Origin: DATCVA01 sp036567205
GTDB taxonomy: Bacteria > Pseudomonadota > Gammaproteobacteria > Burkholderiales > Burkholderiaceae_B
Reading direction: 5' to 3'
NCBI GenBank assembly: GCA_036567205.1
Contig: DATCVA010000327.1
Location: 1-8,132 of the forward strand
DNA length: 8,132 nucleotides
Shown: one piece after another, positions 1 to 5,616 of the stretch
How the letters are laid out: each line of letters opens with the position of its first letter
How positions within the stretch are numbered: position 1 is the first letter of the stretch
The notes under the pieces: generated by a model
Told to the model about the DNA's origin: nothing
The model's database searches: none
Seen by the model: only the letters and a program-made list of their open reading frames with translations
Made by a program: the position numbers and the translations under genes

Positions 1-747
1 AGCTCGTCATCCAGCCTTACTCGCATGCTGGCGTTGCTCGATGCCTTTACGCCGCAGCGCTATGCCTGGACGGTTGATGACCTGGCAGAGCACTTCAAAC
101 TTACCCCGTCTTCGACATACCGCTACGTTAAAGAGCTGTGCAAAGCCGGATTGCTCATCCGCCTTCCGCGGGGCGTATACGTAATCGGCGCCCGCATCGT
201 AGAGCTGGAATCCCTGATCCGTGAAACCGACCCGGTGATCAAAGCGGGCGCTCCCATCCTTCATGAACTAGCACAAGAAACCGGCTGCCACGTCCTGCTG
301 TCGAATGTATATGGCGAACACCTCATGAATGTGGCTCATGTACGCGGCATAGAACCGCTGCAACTGTCTTACCTGCGGGGACGAAGCCTGCCATGGTTTC
401 GTGGGGCCCCAGCGAAATCGGTATTAGCATACTGGCCGCGCGCGCGCGTGCGCAAATTGTTCGAGTCCACCTTCGGCAGCCCCGTCAATGAAGAGGAATG
501 GACTGCCATATGGACAGAACTGAAAGCCATCCGCAAAGCTGGCTATTCCATCAGCGATGGCGGACTGGACCCGGACGTTATCGGATTCGGCGTGCCAATT
601 ATGCTGGAAGACGAAGTCATCGGAACGATCTCGCTGGTCTGCTCCAGAAATCGGGCAAAGTTTCTGAACGAAACCGCTGTAAGTATCGGAATGAAAGAGC
701 GCAGCAGCGAACTGACACGCCGCCTTCTAAATTCGTGCCATGAATAA
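1..747 (+). CDS. IclR-family transcriptional regulator, 5' end outside window
   Basis: DNA-binding regulator of the IclR family: an N-terminal winged helix-turn-helix followed by an effector-binding domain. The reading frame is open from base 1, so the first ATG at 25 is probably internal: the eight preceding codons (SSSSLTR... then MLALLDAF) continue the helix that normally opens the DNA-binding domain. From that Met, the HTH covers roughly residues 16-45 (TVDDLAEHFKLTPSSTYRYV), the wing follows near residue 50, and the effector domain starts near residue 70 (ETDPVIKAGAPILHELAQET) and runs to the end. With the missing start it would be the usual 250-270 aa. It lies 120 bp upstream of a Bug receptor gene in the same direction, so it is a good candidate regulator of that gene; the effector is unknown. 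The stop codon lies inside the first copy of an 11-bp tandem repeat. The family call is firm; the target is inference. Confidence 0.9.
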   Translation, partial: SSSSSLTRMLALLDAFTPQRYAWTVDDLAEHFKLTPSSTYRYVKELCKAGLLIRLPRGVYVIGARIVELESLIRETDPVIKAGAPILHELAQETGCHVLLSNVYGEHLMNVAHVRGIEPLQLSYLRGRSLPWFRGAPAKSVLAYWPRARVRKLFESTFGSPVNEEEWTAIWTELKAIRKAGYSISDGGLDPDVIGFGVPIMLEDEVIGTISLVCSRNRAKFLNETAVSIGMKERSSELTRRLLNSCHE

Positions 748-772
748 ACAATGAATAAACAATGAATAAACA
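740..772 (+). repeat. Three perfect tandem copies of an 11-bp unit
   Basis: ATGAATAAACA occurs three times head to tail at 740-750, 751-761 and 762-772 without mismatch. The first copy overlaps the regulator's last codons and its TAA (745-747). The 11-bp period is about one helical turn, so a protein bound to each copy would sit on the same DNA face. A CATAAT hexamer (771-776), which could be a -10 box, begins in the last copy; no good -35 hexamer lies at the right distance, which would fit an activator-dependent promoter. Repeat seen directly; role inferred. Confidence 0.9.
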
Positions 773-820
773 TAATTTTTCGACGTAGGTTCAACAAAAC
801 CATGATTCAGCCCACACAAC

Positions 821-848
821 GCCGTATAGAGCTACCGGGCTTTTTTTA
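821..848 (+). terminator. Terminator-like hairpin with T-run before the Bug receptor gene
   Basis: GCCGTA (821-826) can pair with TAC (833-835) and GGC (838-840) around a short loop, with a two-base bulge. An alternative is AGCCC (809-813) with GGGCT (837-841). Seven T's follow at 841-847. It may end the iclR transcript. It ends only about ten bases before the receptor's ribosome binding site, so if the receptor promoter lies upstream it would be a leader attenuator. The stem is short and imperfect. Confidence 0.4.
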
Positions 849-853
849 ACTAT

Positions 854-861
854 AGGTGGAG
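854..861 (+). promoter_or_regulatory. Ribosome binding site that fixes the receptor start at 868
   Basis: AGGTGGAG lies six bases before the ATG at 868. The earlier in-frame GTG at 856 falls inside this Shine-Dalgarno sequence, so it is very unlikely to be the start. Confidence 0.8.
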
Positions 862-867
862 ACAGCC

Positions 868-1857
868 ATGAAACTCAATAAATTACCGACCCGCGCGTTA
901 GCCGCAACCCTTGGTCTGGCAAGCGCTGCTTTTATTGTCGCGAACCCCGCTGCGGCACAAGAAAACTATCCTGCAAAACCAATACGCCTGCTGGTTGGTT
1001 TTGCCGCAGGCGGCGGCAGCGATGTCGTGGCTCGCCTTATAGCCAAGCCCCTGGGCGAACGGTTAGGCCAAGCCGTCGTGGTCGAAAACCGCCCGGGCGC
1101 CGGCGGCAATATTGCATCGCACACCACCGCCCAGGCAGCCCCCGATGGCTATACGATGATCCTCATGACCAGCGGCCATGCCAGCAATGCCGCCATGAAA
1201 AAAGACCTGGCCTTCGACCCGGTAAAAGACTTCGCCTGGATATCCACGGTCACCACCTATCCGCTTACCCTGGCGGTTAAGCCCGACTCTTCTTTAAAAT
1301 CATTTGAAGATTTCGTTGAACAAATCAAAGCGCAACCGAATCGCTATACCTATACCTCCGTCGGTGTAGGCACCGCCATGCACCTGGTCGGCGAATGGAT
1401 TATGTCCCAAAGCGGTGGAAGCGCCCTGCACGTTCCATTCAAAGGCGGCGCGGCCCCCATGACCGAACTGCTGGCTGGCCGTGTCGACGTAATGATCGAT
1501 ACAATGACTAATACCGCTCCCCTGTTCAACGATAAGCGTGTTCGCGTCCTGGCCACGACGGCGCCATTGGGAACCAGCGTACTGGCCGGCGTACCCACTG
1601 TCGCAGCTACCTATCCCGAAGTGGTGTTCGAATCGTGGCTTGGCATTGCAGTGCCCGCCGGCACCTCGCCGGCTATTCAGTCCCGTCTGAATAAAGAACT
1701 ACGCGCCGTCATCGAACAGCCTGAAGTCCAGCGGCAATTAACGGCCTGGGGCGGCTCGCCCACTCCCTCATCGGGAACAGAGTTCAAGGCGCGTGTAGAG
1801 CGCGACATACAACGCCTTCAAACTATCGTGAAAGATCGCAAAATCGCAATTCAGTAA
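868..1857 (+). CDS. Bug/TctC-family periplasmic solute-binding receptor
   Basis: Periplasmic binding protein of the tripartite tricarboxylate receptor (TctC, Bug) family, 329 aa, the normal length. These proteins bind small carboxylates or related molecules between two lobes, either for a TctAB transporter or, when orphan, for unknown uptake or sensing. A signal peptide covers residues 1-30: basic start, hydrophobic stretch, then PAAA|Q as a likely signal peptidase I site. The mature part opens with YPAKPIRLLV (34-43), followed by the ligand-loop region FAAGGGSD (45-52), ENRPGAGGN (73-81), PDGYT (92-96) and HVPFKGG (188-194), all hallmarks of the family. ATG 868 is preferred over GTG 856 because the latter lies in the ribosome binding site. 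No membrane-subunit gene is in the window. It sits between an IclR regulator and a RutE-like reductase and is probably co-transcribed with the latter. The ligand cannot be read from sequence. Confidence 0.95.
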   Translation: MKLNKLPTRALAATLGLASAAFIVANPAAAQENYPAKPIRLLVGFAAGGGSDVVARLIAKPLGERLGQAVVVENRPGAGGNIASHTTAQAAPDGYTMILMTSGHASNAAMKKDLAFDPVKDFAWISTVTTYPLTLAVKPDSSLKSFEDFVEQIKAQPNRYTYTSVGVGTAMHLVGEWIMSQSGGSALHVPFKGGAAPMTELLAGRVDVMIDTMTNTAPLFNDKRVRVLATTAPLGTSVLAGVPTVAATYPEVVFESWLGIAVPAGTSPAIQSRLNKELRAVIEQPEVQRQLTAWGGSPTPSSGTEFKARVERDIQRLQTIVKDRKIAIQ

Positions 1858-1865
1858 TTATTTTT

Positions 1866-2453
1866 ATGAGTGACCACATGCTTGATCAAATTTTCCGTAA
1901 GGCCCGCACACAAAACGGCTGGCGCGACACCCCCGTCACTGATGAACAGCTTCAGTCCTTGTATGACCTGATGCGCTGGGGCCCAACCAGCATGAATTGC
2001 TCGCCTGCACGGCTCTTGTTCATCCGCACACAAGAGGCTAAAGAACGGCTGGTGCCACTTATGAACCTCGGCAATCAGGAAAAAACCCGCCAGGCGCCGG
2101 TCACGGTCATCATTGGCCACGACCTCGCTTTCTACGATCGCTTACCCGAACTTTTTCCGGCTCGTCCAGAAGCAAAAAACATCTTTATCGGAGAAGACAA
2201 GCAAGCACTGGTCGAAGCCACCGCCTTCCGAAACAGCAGCCTGCAGGGCGGCTATTTGATTCTTGCCGCACGTGCTCTGGGCCTGGATTGCGGACCAATG
2301 TCGGGTTTCAATGCAAACGCACTTGACCAGGAGTTCTGGAAGGACACCACCGTGCGAACCAACTTCGTCTGCAGCCTGGGCTACGGCGAACCCACGCAGG
2401 TTCGTGAACGCCTGCCACGCCTGGCATTCGACGAGGCCTGCCAGCTACTGTAG
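1866..2453 (+). CDS. RutE/HadB-type nitroreductase-family protein (malonic semialdehyde reductase-like)
   Basis: FMN-dependent oxidoreductase of the nitroreductase fold, 195 aa, the usual size. It closely resembles the RutE group, whose E. coli member reduces malonic semialdehyde to 3-hydroxypropionate during pyrimidine breakdown. Recognisable blocks are ARTQNGWRDTPV (13-24), WGPTSMNCSPAR (38-49), AFRNSSLQGGYLILAARALG (120-139) with GPMSGFN at 143-149, and the C-terminal RLPRLAFDEACQLL. It starts 8 nt after the receptor stop codon, so the two are likely one transcript. No Shine-Dalgarno is visible before ATG 1866; translation may be coupled to the upstream gene. An in-frame ATG at 1878 is the alternative start. 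None of the other rut genes is present, so the physiological substrate here may be a different aldehyde, enal or quinone. Family assignment is firm, exact substrate is not. Confidence 0.88.
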   Translation: MSDHMLDQIFRKARTQNGWRDTPVTDEQLQSLYDLMRWGPTSMNCSPARLLFIRTQEAKERLVPLMNLGNQEKTRQAPVTVIIGHDLAFYDRLPELFPARPEAKNIFIGEDKQALVEATAFRNSSLQGGYLILAARALGLDCGPMSGFNANALDQEFWKDTTVRTNFVCSLGYGEPTQVRERLPRLAFDEACQLL

Positions 2454-2460
2454 TTAAATT

Positions 2461-2493
2461 CGCGCCGTATCTTTCTAAGACTGATACGGCGCG
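2461..2493. terminator. Perfect inverted repeat between convergent units (bidirectional terminator candidate)
   Basis: CGCGCCGTATC (2461-2471) is exactly complementary to GATACGGCGCG (2483-2493) with an 11-base loop. It begins 8 bases after the stop of the + strand reductase and lies downstream of the last - strand gene. The GC-rich 11-bp stem should be very stable. There is no strong T-run on either side (only AATTT on the - strand side), so termination may be partial, or it may act as an mRNA 3'-end stabiliser. Confidence 0.65.
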
Positions 2494-2561
2494 CATCCAT
2501 GATAACCAATAACACCTGGGTTATGCCACTAGCTCTGCAGGACCAGAAAGATCAGGCCCGC

Positions 2562-2915
2562 CTAAGAAAGCGCAATGTACTCTTCCGCAACCACAAACTG
2601 ATGCCACGAAAGATCAATAAGCTTGGCACTGCTAAGTTTGCGTTTCTCGCTAAGCCAGCCCTCAGCGGACATGTCGGCAAGTAAATCACTTACGCTGTCG
2701 AAGTGCAATTCGACAATAGCATCGCAAGCGATTTCCTGTCCGCTTCCTGGCATTTTTTGGCCTTCGTTGGCAGCCATAGGAAAATTGGCTACGTATTTTT
2801 TAAGCGACGGCAGGCAAGACTTAACTATTTCAGAATGGACATTAATCCAATAGTCTCGAAACTCATCTCGCGAGATGTCATTACGGCGTTTAACAATACT
2901 TATATGCTTAACCAT
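2562..2915 (-). CDS. EthD-domain protein (dimeric alpha/beta barrel)
   Basis: Small 117-aa protein of the EthD family, a ferredoxin-like dimeric alpha/beta barrel named after a protein needed for ethyl tert-butyl ether degradation. The N-terminal half carries the usual pattern: strand HISIVKRRNDISRDEF (4-19), then DYWINVHSEIVKSCLPSLKKY (21-41), with the YW and the central His (H27) of the YWxxxH signature. A second strand is seen near residues 64-72 (CDAIVELHF). Length is typical. GAAGGA (2923-2928 read on the - strand) gives a good ribosome binding site before the ATG. It is the last gene of the - strand unit, 60 nt after a Bug receptor. Members are found in many catabolic clusters but biochemical roles vary and are mostly unproven; a small enzyme or accessory role in the pathway encoded upstream is inferred. 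Confidence 0.8.
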   Translation of the reverse strand: MVKHISIVKRRNDISRDEFRDYWINVHSEIVKSCLPSLKKYVANFPMAANEGQKMPGSGQEIACDAIVELHFDSVSDLLADMSAEGWLSEKRKLSSAKLIDLSWHQFVVAEEYIALS

Positions 2916-2975
2916 GAAACAGTCCTTCGGTAGCGGTTAATTCGTACATCACACTTGGCGCAGATACCAAGGCGC

Positions 2976-3965
2976 TTAATTCACTACAGCTCCAGACACA
3001 CGTATAGCTTCGGCATACATGATCGTTTCATCGGCAATCATTTTCTTGAACGCGGCAGGAGTGTTGTTCTTACCGCTGGGCACGGCACCAGTGGCACTAA
3101 TACGACTAACCATGGATGGCTCTTGAAGAATCTTCGACATGACGCTATTTAGTCTATCGACAATAGCTGCAGGCGTTTTAGCGGGTGCCAGGAGTCCGTA
3201 CCATACGTTAAACGCCATCCCCTTTACCCCTTGCTCCAAGGCCGTCGGCACATTAGGCAGCGGTTCTGTACGTTCAGCCGTCAACGCCGCCAAAGGCCTT
3301 AGCTTCCCCGCCCTGACATGAGATAGCGCATCCGAAGACGCCAGCATAGAAAAATCAGTTTCGCCGGCCAACAGTGCCATGGTCATCGGGCCCCCTCCTT
3401 TATAAGGAATATGCTCAAAACCGGTGTGGGCCGCAGTATTAAGCATAATGCCGCTCAAATGCGATAGCGCGCCATTACCGGCAGAGCCGAACATGGGCAG
3501 ATCTTTCTTGCCATTCGCTCCAGCGTCAATCAACGATTGAAGTGTTTTATATTTTGAATCGTCTCTTACCATCACAAATAACGGTGTAGAGAAAATTTGG
3601 GAAATCGGAGCGAAATCATTGGCGGTATAGCCAATGTCCTTATACAAAGACGGCGCAATGGACACTGAACCTACAACAGTTACCAACAAAGTATGCCCGT
3701 CCGGGTCTGCCTGCGCCACAGCACGAGTCCCTATCCCTCCCCCAGCGCCTGGCCGATTCTCAATAATTACGGGCTGACCCAGCTCTTTGGAAAGTTGCGG
3801 CTCTATCAGGCGAGCGGCCAGGTCAACTGATCCACCTGGAGGGAACGGAACCACAAGGTGGATCGGTTTCGTAGGATAACCTTGGGCCGAGGCTATTGCA
3901 CTCGCCAGTCCCAATACCGCCACCGATATAGCCCGTATGGCAAAACAAAATACATGCGAATTCAT
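2976..3965 (-). CDS. Bug/TctC-family periplasmic solute-binding receptor
   Basis: Full-length (329 aa) periplasmic receptor of the TctC/Bug family. The signal peptide covers about residues 1-27 and ends ASA|Q; Cys7 lies inside the hydrophobic part and is not in a lipobox context. The mature start YPTKPIHLVVPF (30-41) leads into PPGGSVDLAAR (42-52), then ENRPGAGGG (69-77), PDGHT (88-92) and IPYKGGG in the second lobe, all family landmarks. GAAGGA (3971-3976 on the - strand) is a good ribosome binding site five bases before the ATG. It is the sixth gene of the - strand unit, 76 nt after an SDR gene and 60 nt before the EthD gene, and is clearly different in sequence from the other two receptors in the window. 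Location with catabolic enzymes suggests it binds a substrate or intermediate of that pathway; the ligand is not readable and no transporter membrane subunit is visible. Confidence 0.95.
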   Translation of the reverse strand: MNSHVFCFAIRAISVAVLGLASAIASAQGYPTKPIHLVVPFPPGGSVDLAARLIEPQLSKELGQPVIIENRPGAGGGIGTRAVAQADPDGHTLLVTVVGSVSIAPSLYKDIGYTANDFAPISQIFSTPLFVMVRDDSKYKTLQSLIDAGANGKKDLPMFGSAGNGALSHLSGIMLNTAAHTGFEHIPYKGGGPMTMALLAGETDFSMLASSDALSHVRAGKLRPLAALTAERTEPLPNVPTALEQGVKGMAFNVWYGLLAPAKTPAAIVDRLNSVMSKILQEPSMVSRISATGAVPSGKNNTPAAFKKMIADETIMYAEAIRVSGAVVN

Positions 3966-4002
3966 AAGTATCCTTCATCCGTTAATTAGACAGACCGGGT
4001 CG

Positions 4003-4033
4003 TGTTTATTGCTTTTGATTCAATTCATAAACA
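4003..4033. repeat. Inverted repeat TGTTTAT/ATAAACA upstream of the second Bug gene
   Basis: TGTTTAT (4003-4009) and ATAAACA (4027-4033) form a perfect 7-bp inverted repeat with a 17-base AT-rich spacer, inside the 76-bp gap before the receptor gene that starts at 3965. The core AATAAACA (here on the - strand at 4003-4010) also occurs in each copy of the tandem repeat at 740-772. It may be a regulator site or chance AT-rich similarity. No clear promoter hexamers were found next to it. Confidence 0.35.
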
Positions 4034-4041
4034 TTAGCTCT

Positions 4042-4800
4042 TCAGGGCATAAACTCTCCGCCATTGACATCAACGACTGATCCAGTAATGAACCCTGCCG
4101 GGACAGAAACAAGGTATTCCGCTGCCGACGCAACCTCGTCTGCCGCCCCCAAACGACGCATGCGTATCAGACCTGCGGCATTTTCCAGAACCTCAGGACT
4201 GGATGTGCGTGCAAGAGGCGTCTCGATTTGGCCCGGTGCGATACAGTTTGCCGTAATACCAAAAGCGCCATAATCGCCTGCAATCTTGCGGGTCATGCCA
4301 ATCAGCCCCGCCTTCGATGCAGAATAGGAAGTGCTGGCACGTTCAGAATAGGTACGGCCTGCGCGCGATGCTATGTTGACCACACGGCCCCATTTTTTCT
4401 CTTTCATTAAAGGGACGAATTGCTGACATAATAAGAAGGGCGCCGTGAGGTTTACGCGAAATACGATTTCCCACTCGTCCAGCGAGATGTCGTCAAGAGC
4501 CTGAACCGCGCCGTTGCGTTTGGGGTGTATCCCGGCATTATTGATCAAAATATCACAACGTCCATAGCGCTCCTTGACCTGCTCCGCTGCGGAAAGAGTC
4601 TGCTCGGTGCTACCAAGATCAACTGTAATAAAGTCGGCGCTTCCCCCATTTTTCTTCACATCAGCAGCCCGATCAGCGACAACCTCGCTGCGGTCCAACA
4701 TTACCACTCGCAAGTCTTGTTGACAAAGCCGATGCGCAATCTGCAGACCAATTCCGCTAGCTGCACCCGTAATGACGGCAACTTTTTTTTCACTACTCAT
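4042..4800 (-). CDS. NAD-type short-chain dehydrogenase/reductase with complete catalytic tetrad
   Basis: Classical SDR oxidoreductase, 252 aa, the normal length. The Rossmann cofactor motif is TGAASGIG (11-18); an Asp at the end of the second strand (D36 in VVMLDR) favours NAD(H) over NADP(H). NNAG is at 87-90. The catalytic tetrad is readable as N117 (RVNLTAPF), S145 (NIASRAG), Y159 and K163 (YSASK); the Ser-Tyr spacing is 14 rather than the commoner 13. The C-terminal part has IAPGQIETPL and ends VDVNGGEFMP, as in 3-oxoacyl-reductase-like SDRs. A strong ribosome binding site, GGAGGAGT, lies at 4805-4812 on the - strand. It follows the other SDR gene by only 24 nt and is surely co-transcribed. 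It probably interconverts an alcohol and a ketone in the catabolic pathway of this operon; substrate unknown. It could be annotated as FabG-like, but nothing suggests fatty acid synthesis. Confidence 0.93.
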   Translation of the reverse strand: MSSEKKVAVITGAASGIGLQIAHRLCQQDLRVVMLDRSEVVADRAADVKKNGGSADFITVDLGSTEQTLSAAEQVKERYGRCDILINNAGIHPKRNGAVQALDDISLDEWEIVFRVNLTAPFLLCQQFVPLMKEKKWGRVVNIASRAGRTYSERASTSYSASKAGLIGMTRKIAGDYGAFGITANCIAPGQIETPLARTSSPEVLENAAGLIRMRRLGAADEVASAAEYLVSVPAGFITGSVVDVNGGEFMP

Positions 4801-4824
4801 TGCAACTCCTCCGTCTACTATTTT

Positions 4825-5574
4825 TTATGAAACAATCCGACGGCCGCCGTCCACTGGAATCATCGTCCCGGTAACGAACCTGCTGTCGTCACTTGCCAGA
4901 AAAAGCGCCACTGTTGCCATGTCTTCAGCAATAGGCAAACGGCCCAGAGGCGTGGAATCAAGGCGCCGCTTAATCAACTCGGGTCCAAGTCGCGCGGTAC
5001 TTCCCGGATTAAGCACTGCGCCAGGAGCAATAGCATTAACACGAATATTGTCCGGCCCCAACTCCACCGCGCACTCCATCGTCATGGCAGTTACTCCACC
5101 CTTTACGGTGCAGTAAACAATCCGATTCTCAGACCCGCGAATTGCAGCTATGGAAGAGATATTAATTATTGAGCCGCCACGCTTGCGCAATGCAGGTAAA
5201 GCAGCTTGCGTCGCCCAGATAACCGCCTTCAATCCAATTCCGAACATGCGGTCAACAACTTCCTCGCGCACTTCGTCAATGGGCTCATACCGAATCCACA
5301 TTGCATTGTTAACAAGCACGTCCAACCTGCCGAAATGCTTATTAACCTCGTCGAAGAGACGAAGCGTCTCTGTTCGACTAGACAGATCGGCGTGATAAGC
5401 ACGAGCAGTTCCCCCATTTTCTGTGATCTTCTCGACTGTCTCAGCGCAACTCGCTTCGTCCAGATCGACGCAGCACACTGCTGCCCCTTCAGATGCCAAC
5501 GTCATGCTAATAGCTCTGCCTATAGCACCGCCCGCACCAGTAACCACTGCGACCTTATCGCTTAAACGATTCAT
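4825..5574 (-). CDS. SDR-family oxidoreductase with Gly in place of the tetrad Asn
   Basis: SDR-family protein of 249 aa with a Rossmann fold and likely NAD(H) preference (D37 in CCVDLD). The cofactor loop is TGAGGAIG (12-19), with Ala at the usual middle Gly. The normally conserved NNAG is NNAM (89-92). Catalytic S141 (INISS), Y154 and K158 (YCTVK) are present with the standard 13-residue Ser-Tyr spacing. At the position 27 residues before that Ser, where classical SDRs have the structural/catalytic Asn, the sequence has G114 (MFGIGLKAV). Proton relay may therefore differ, or the protein belongs to an SDR subgroup using water or another side chain. The C-terminus (TGTMIPVDGGRRIVS) is standard. 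Its ribosome binding site is weak (GAGA, eight bases before the ATG). It lies between the SnoaL-like gene (42 nt) and the second SDR gene (24 nt). It resembles its neighbour SDR only at family level, so this is not a recent duplication. Confidence 0.92.
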   Translation of the reverse strand: MNRLSDKVAVVTGAGGAIGRAISMTLASEGAAVCCVDLDEASCAETVEKITENGGTARAYHADLSSRTETLRLFDEVNKHFGRLDVLVNNAMWIRYEPIDEVREEVVDRMFGIGLKAVIWATQAALPALRKRGGSIINISSIAAIRGSENRIVYCTVKGGVTAMTMECAVELGPDNIRVNAIAPGAVLNPGSTARLGPELIKRRLDSTPLGRLPIAEDMATVALFLASDDSRFVTGTMIPVDGGRRIVS

Positions 5575-5587
5575 AAAATGATTCTCG

Positions 5588-5610
5588 TTGTATAAAAACT
5601 CTTTGTATAA
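5588..5610. repeat. Direct repeat TTGTATAA x2 in the gap before an SDR gene
   Basis: TTGTATAA is found at 5588-5595 and 5603-5610, 15 bases apart, in the 42-bp gap between the SnoaL-like and SDR genes. Read on the - strand these are TTATACAA boxes that resemble -10 hexamers (TATACA). A TTGATG at 5615-5620 (- strand) could be a -35, but the spacing to either box is poor. A weak internal promoter is possible, not demonstrated. Confidence 0.3.
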
Positions 5611-5616
5611 CGACCA

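Noticed and set aside
543..803. Open frame on the - strand across the regulator's end and the tandem repeat
   Set aside because: Shadow of the IclR gene; its N-terminus is made of translated AT-rich repeat and has no family signature.
856..867. GTG at 856 as the start of the first Bug receptor, adding four residues
   Set aside because: It lies within the AGGTGGAG ribosome binding site; ATG 868 has proper spacing and gives a normal signal peptide.
2509..2524. Small inverted repeat ATAAC/GTTAT after the convergent hairpin
   Set aside because: Five base pairs, AT-rich, without a T-run; too weak to call a terminator beside the strong 11-bp stem.
2499..2684. Short + strand open frame of 61 codons opposite the EthD gene
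   Set aside because: No ribosome binding site, no recognisable protein, and it largely overlaps the well-supported EthD gene on the other strand.
4014..4028. FNR-like box (TTGAT-N4-TTCAT) in the gap before the second Bug gene
   Set aside because: Only one half-site matches; no promoter elements at the expected distance, so chance similarity in AT-rich DNA is more likely.
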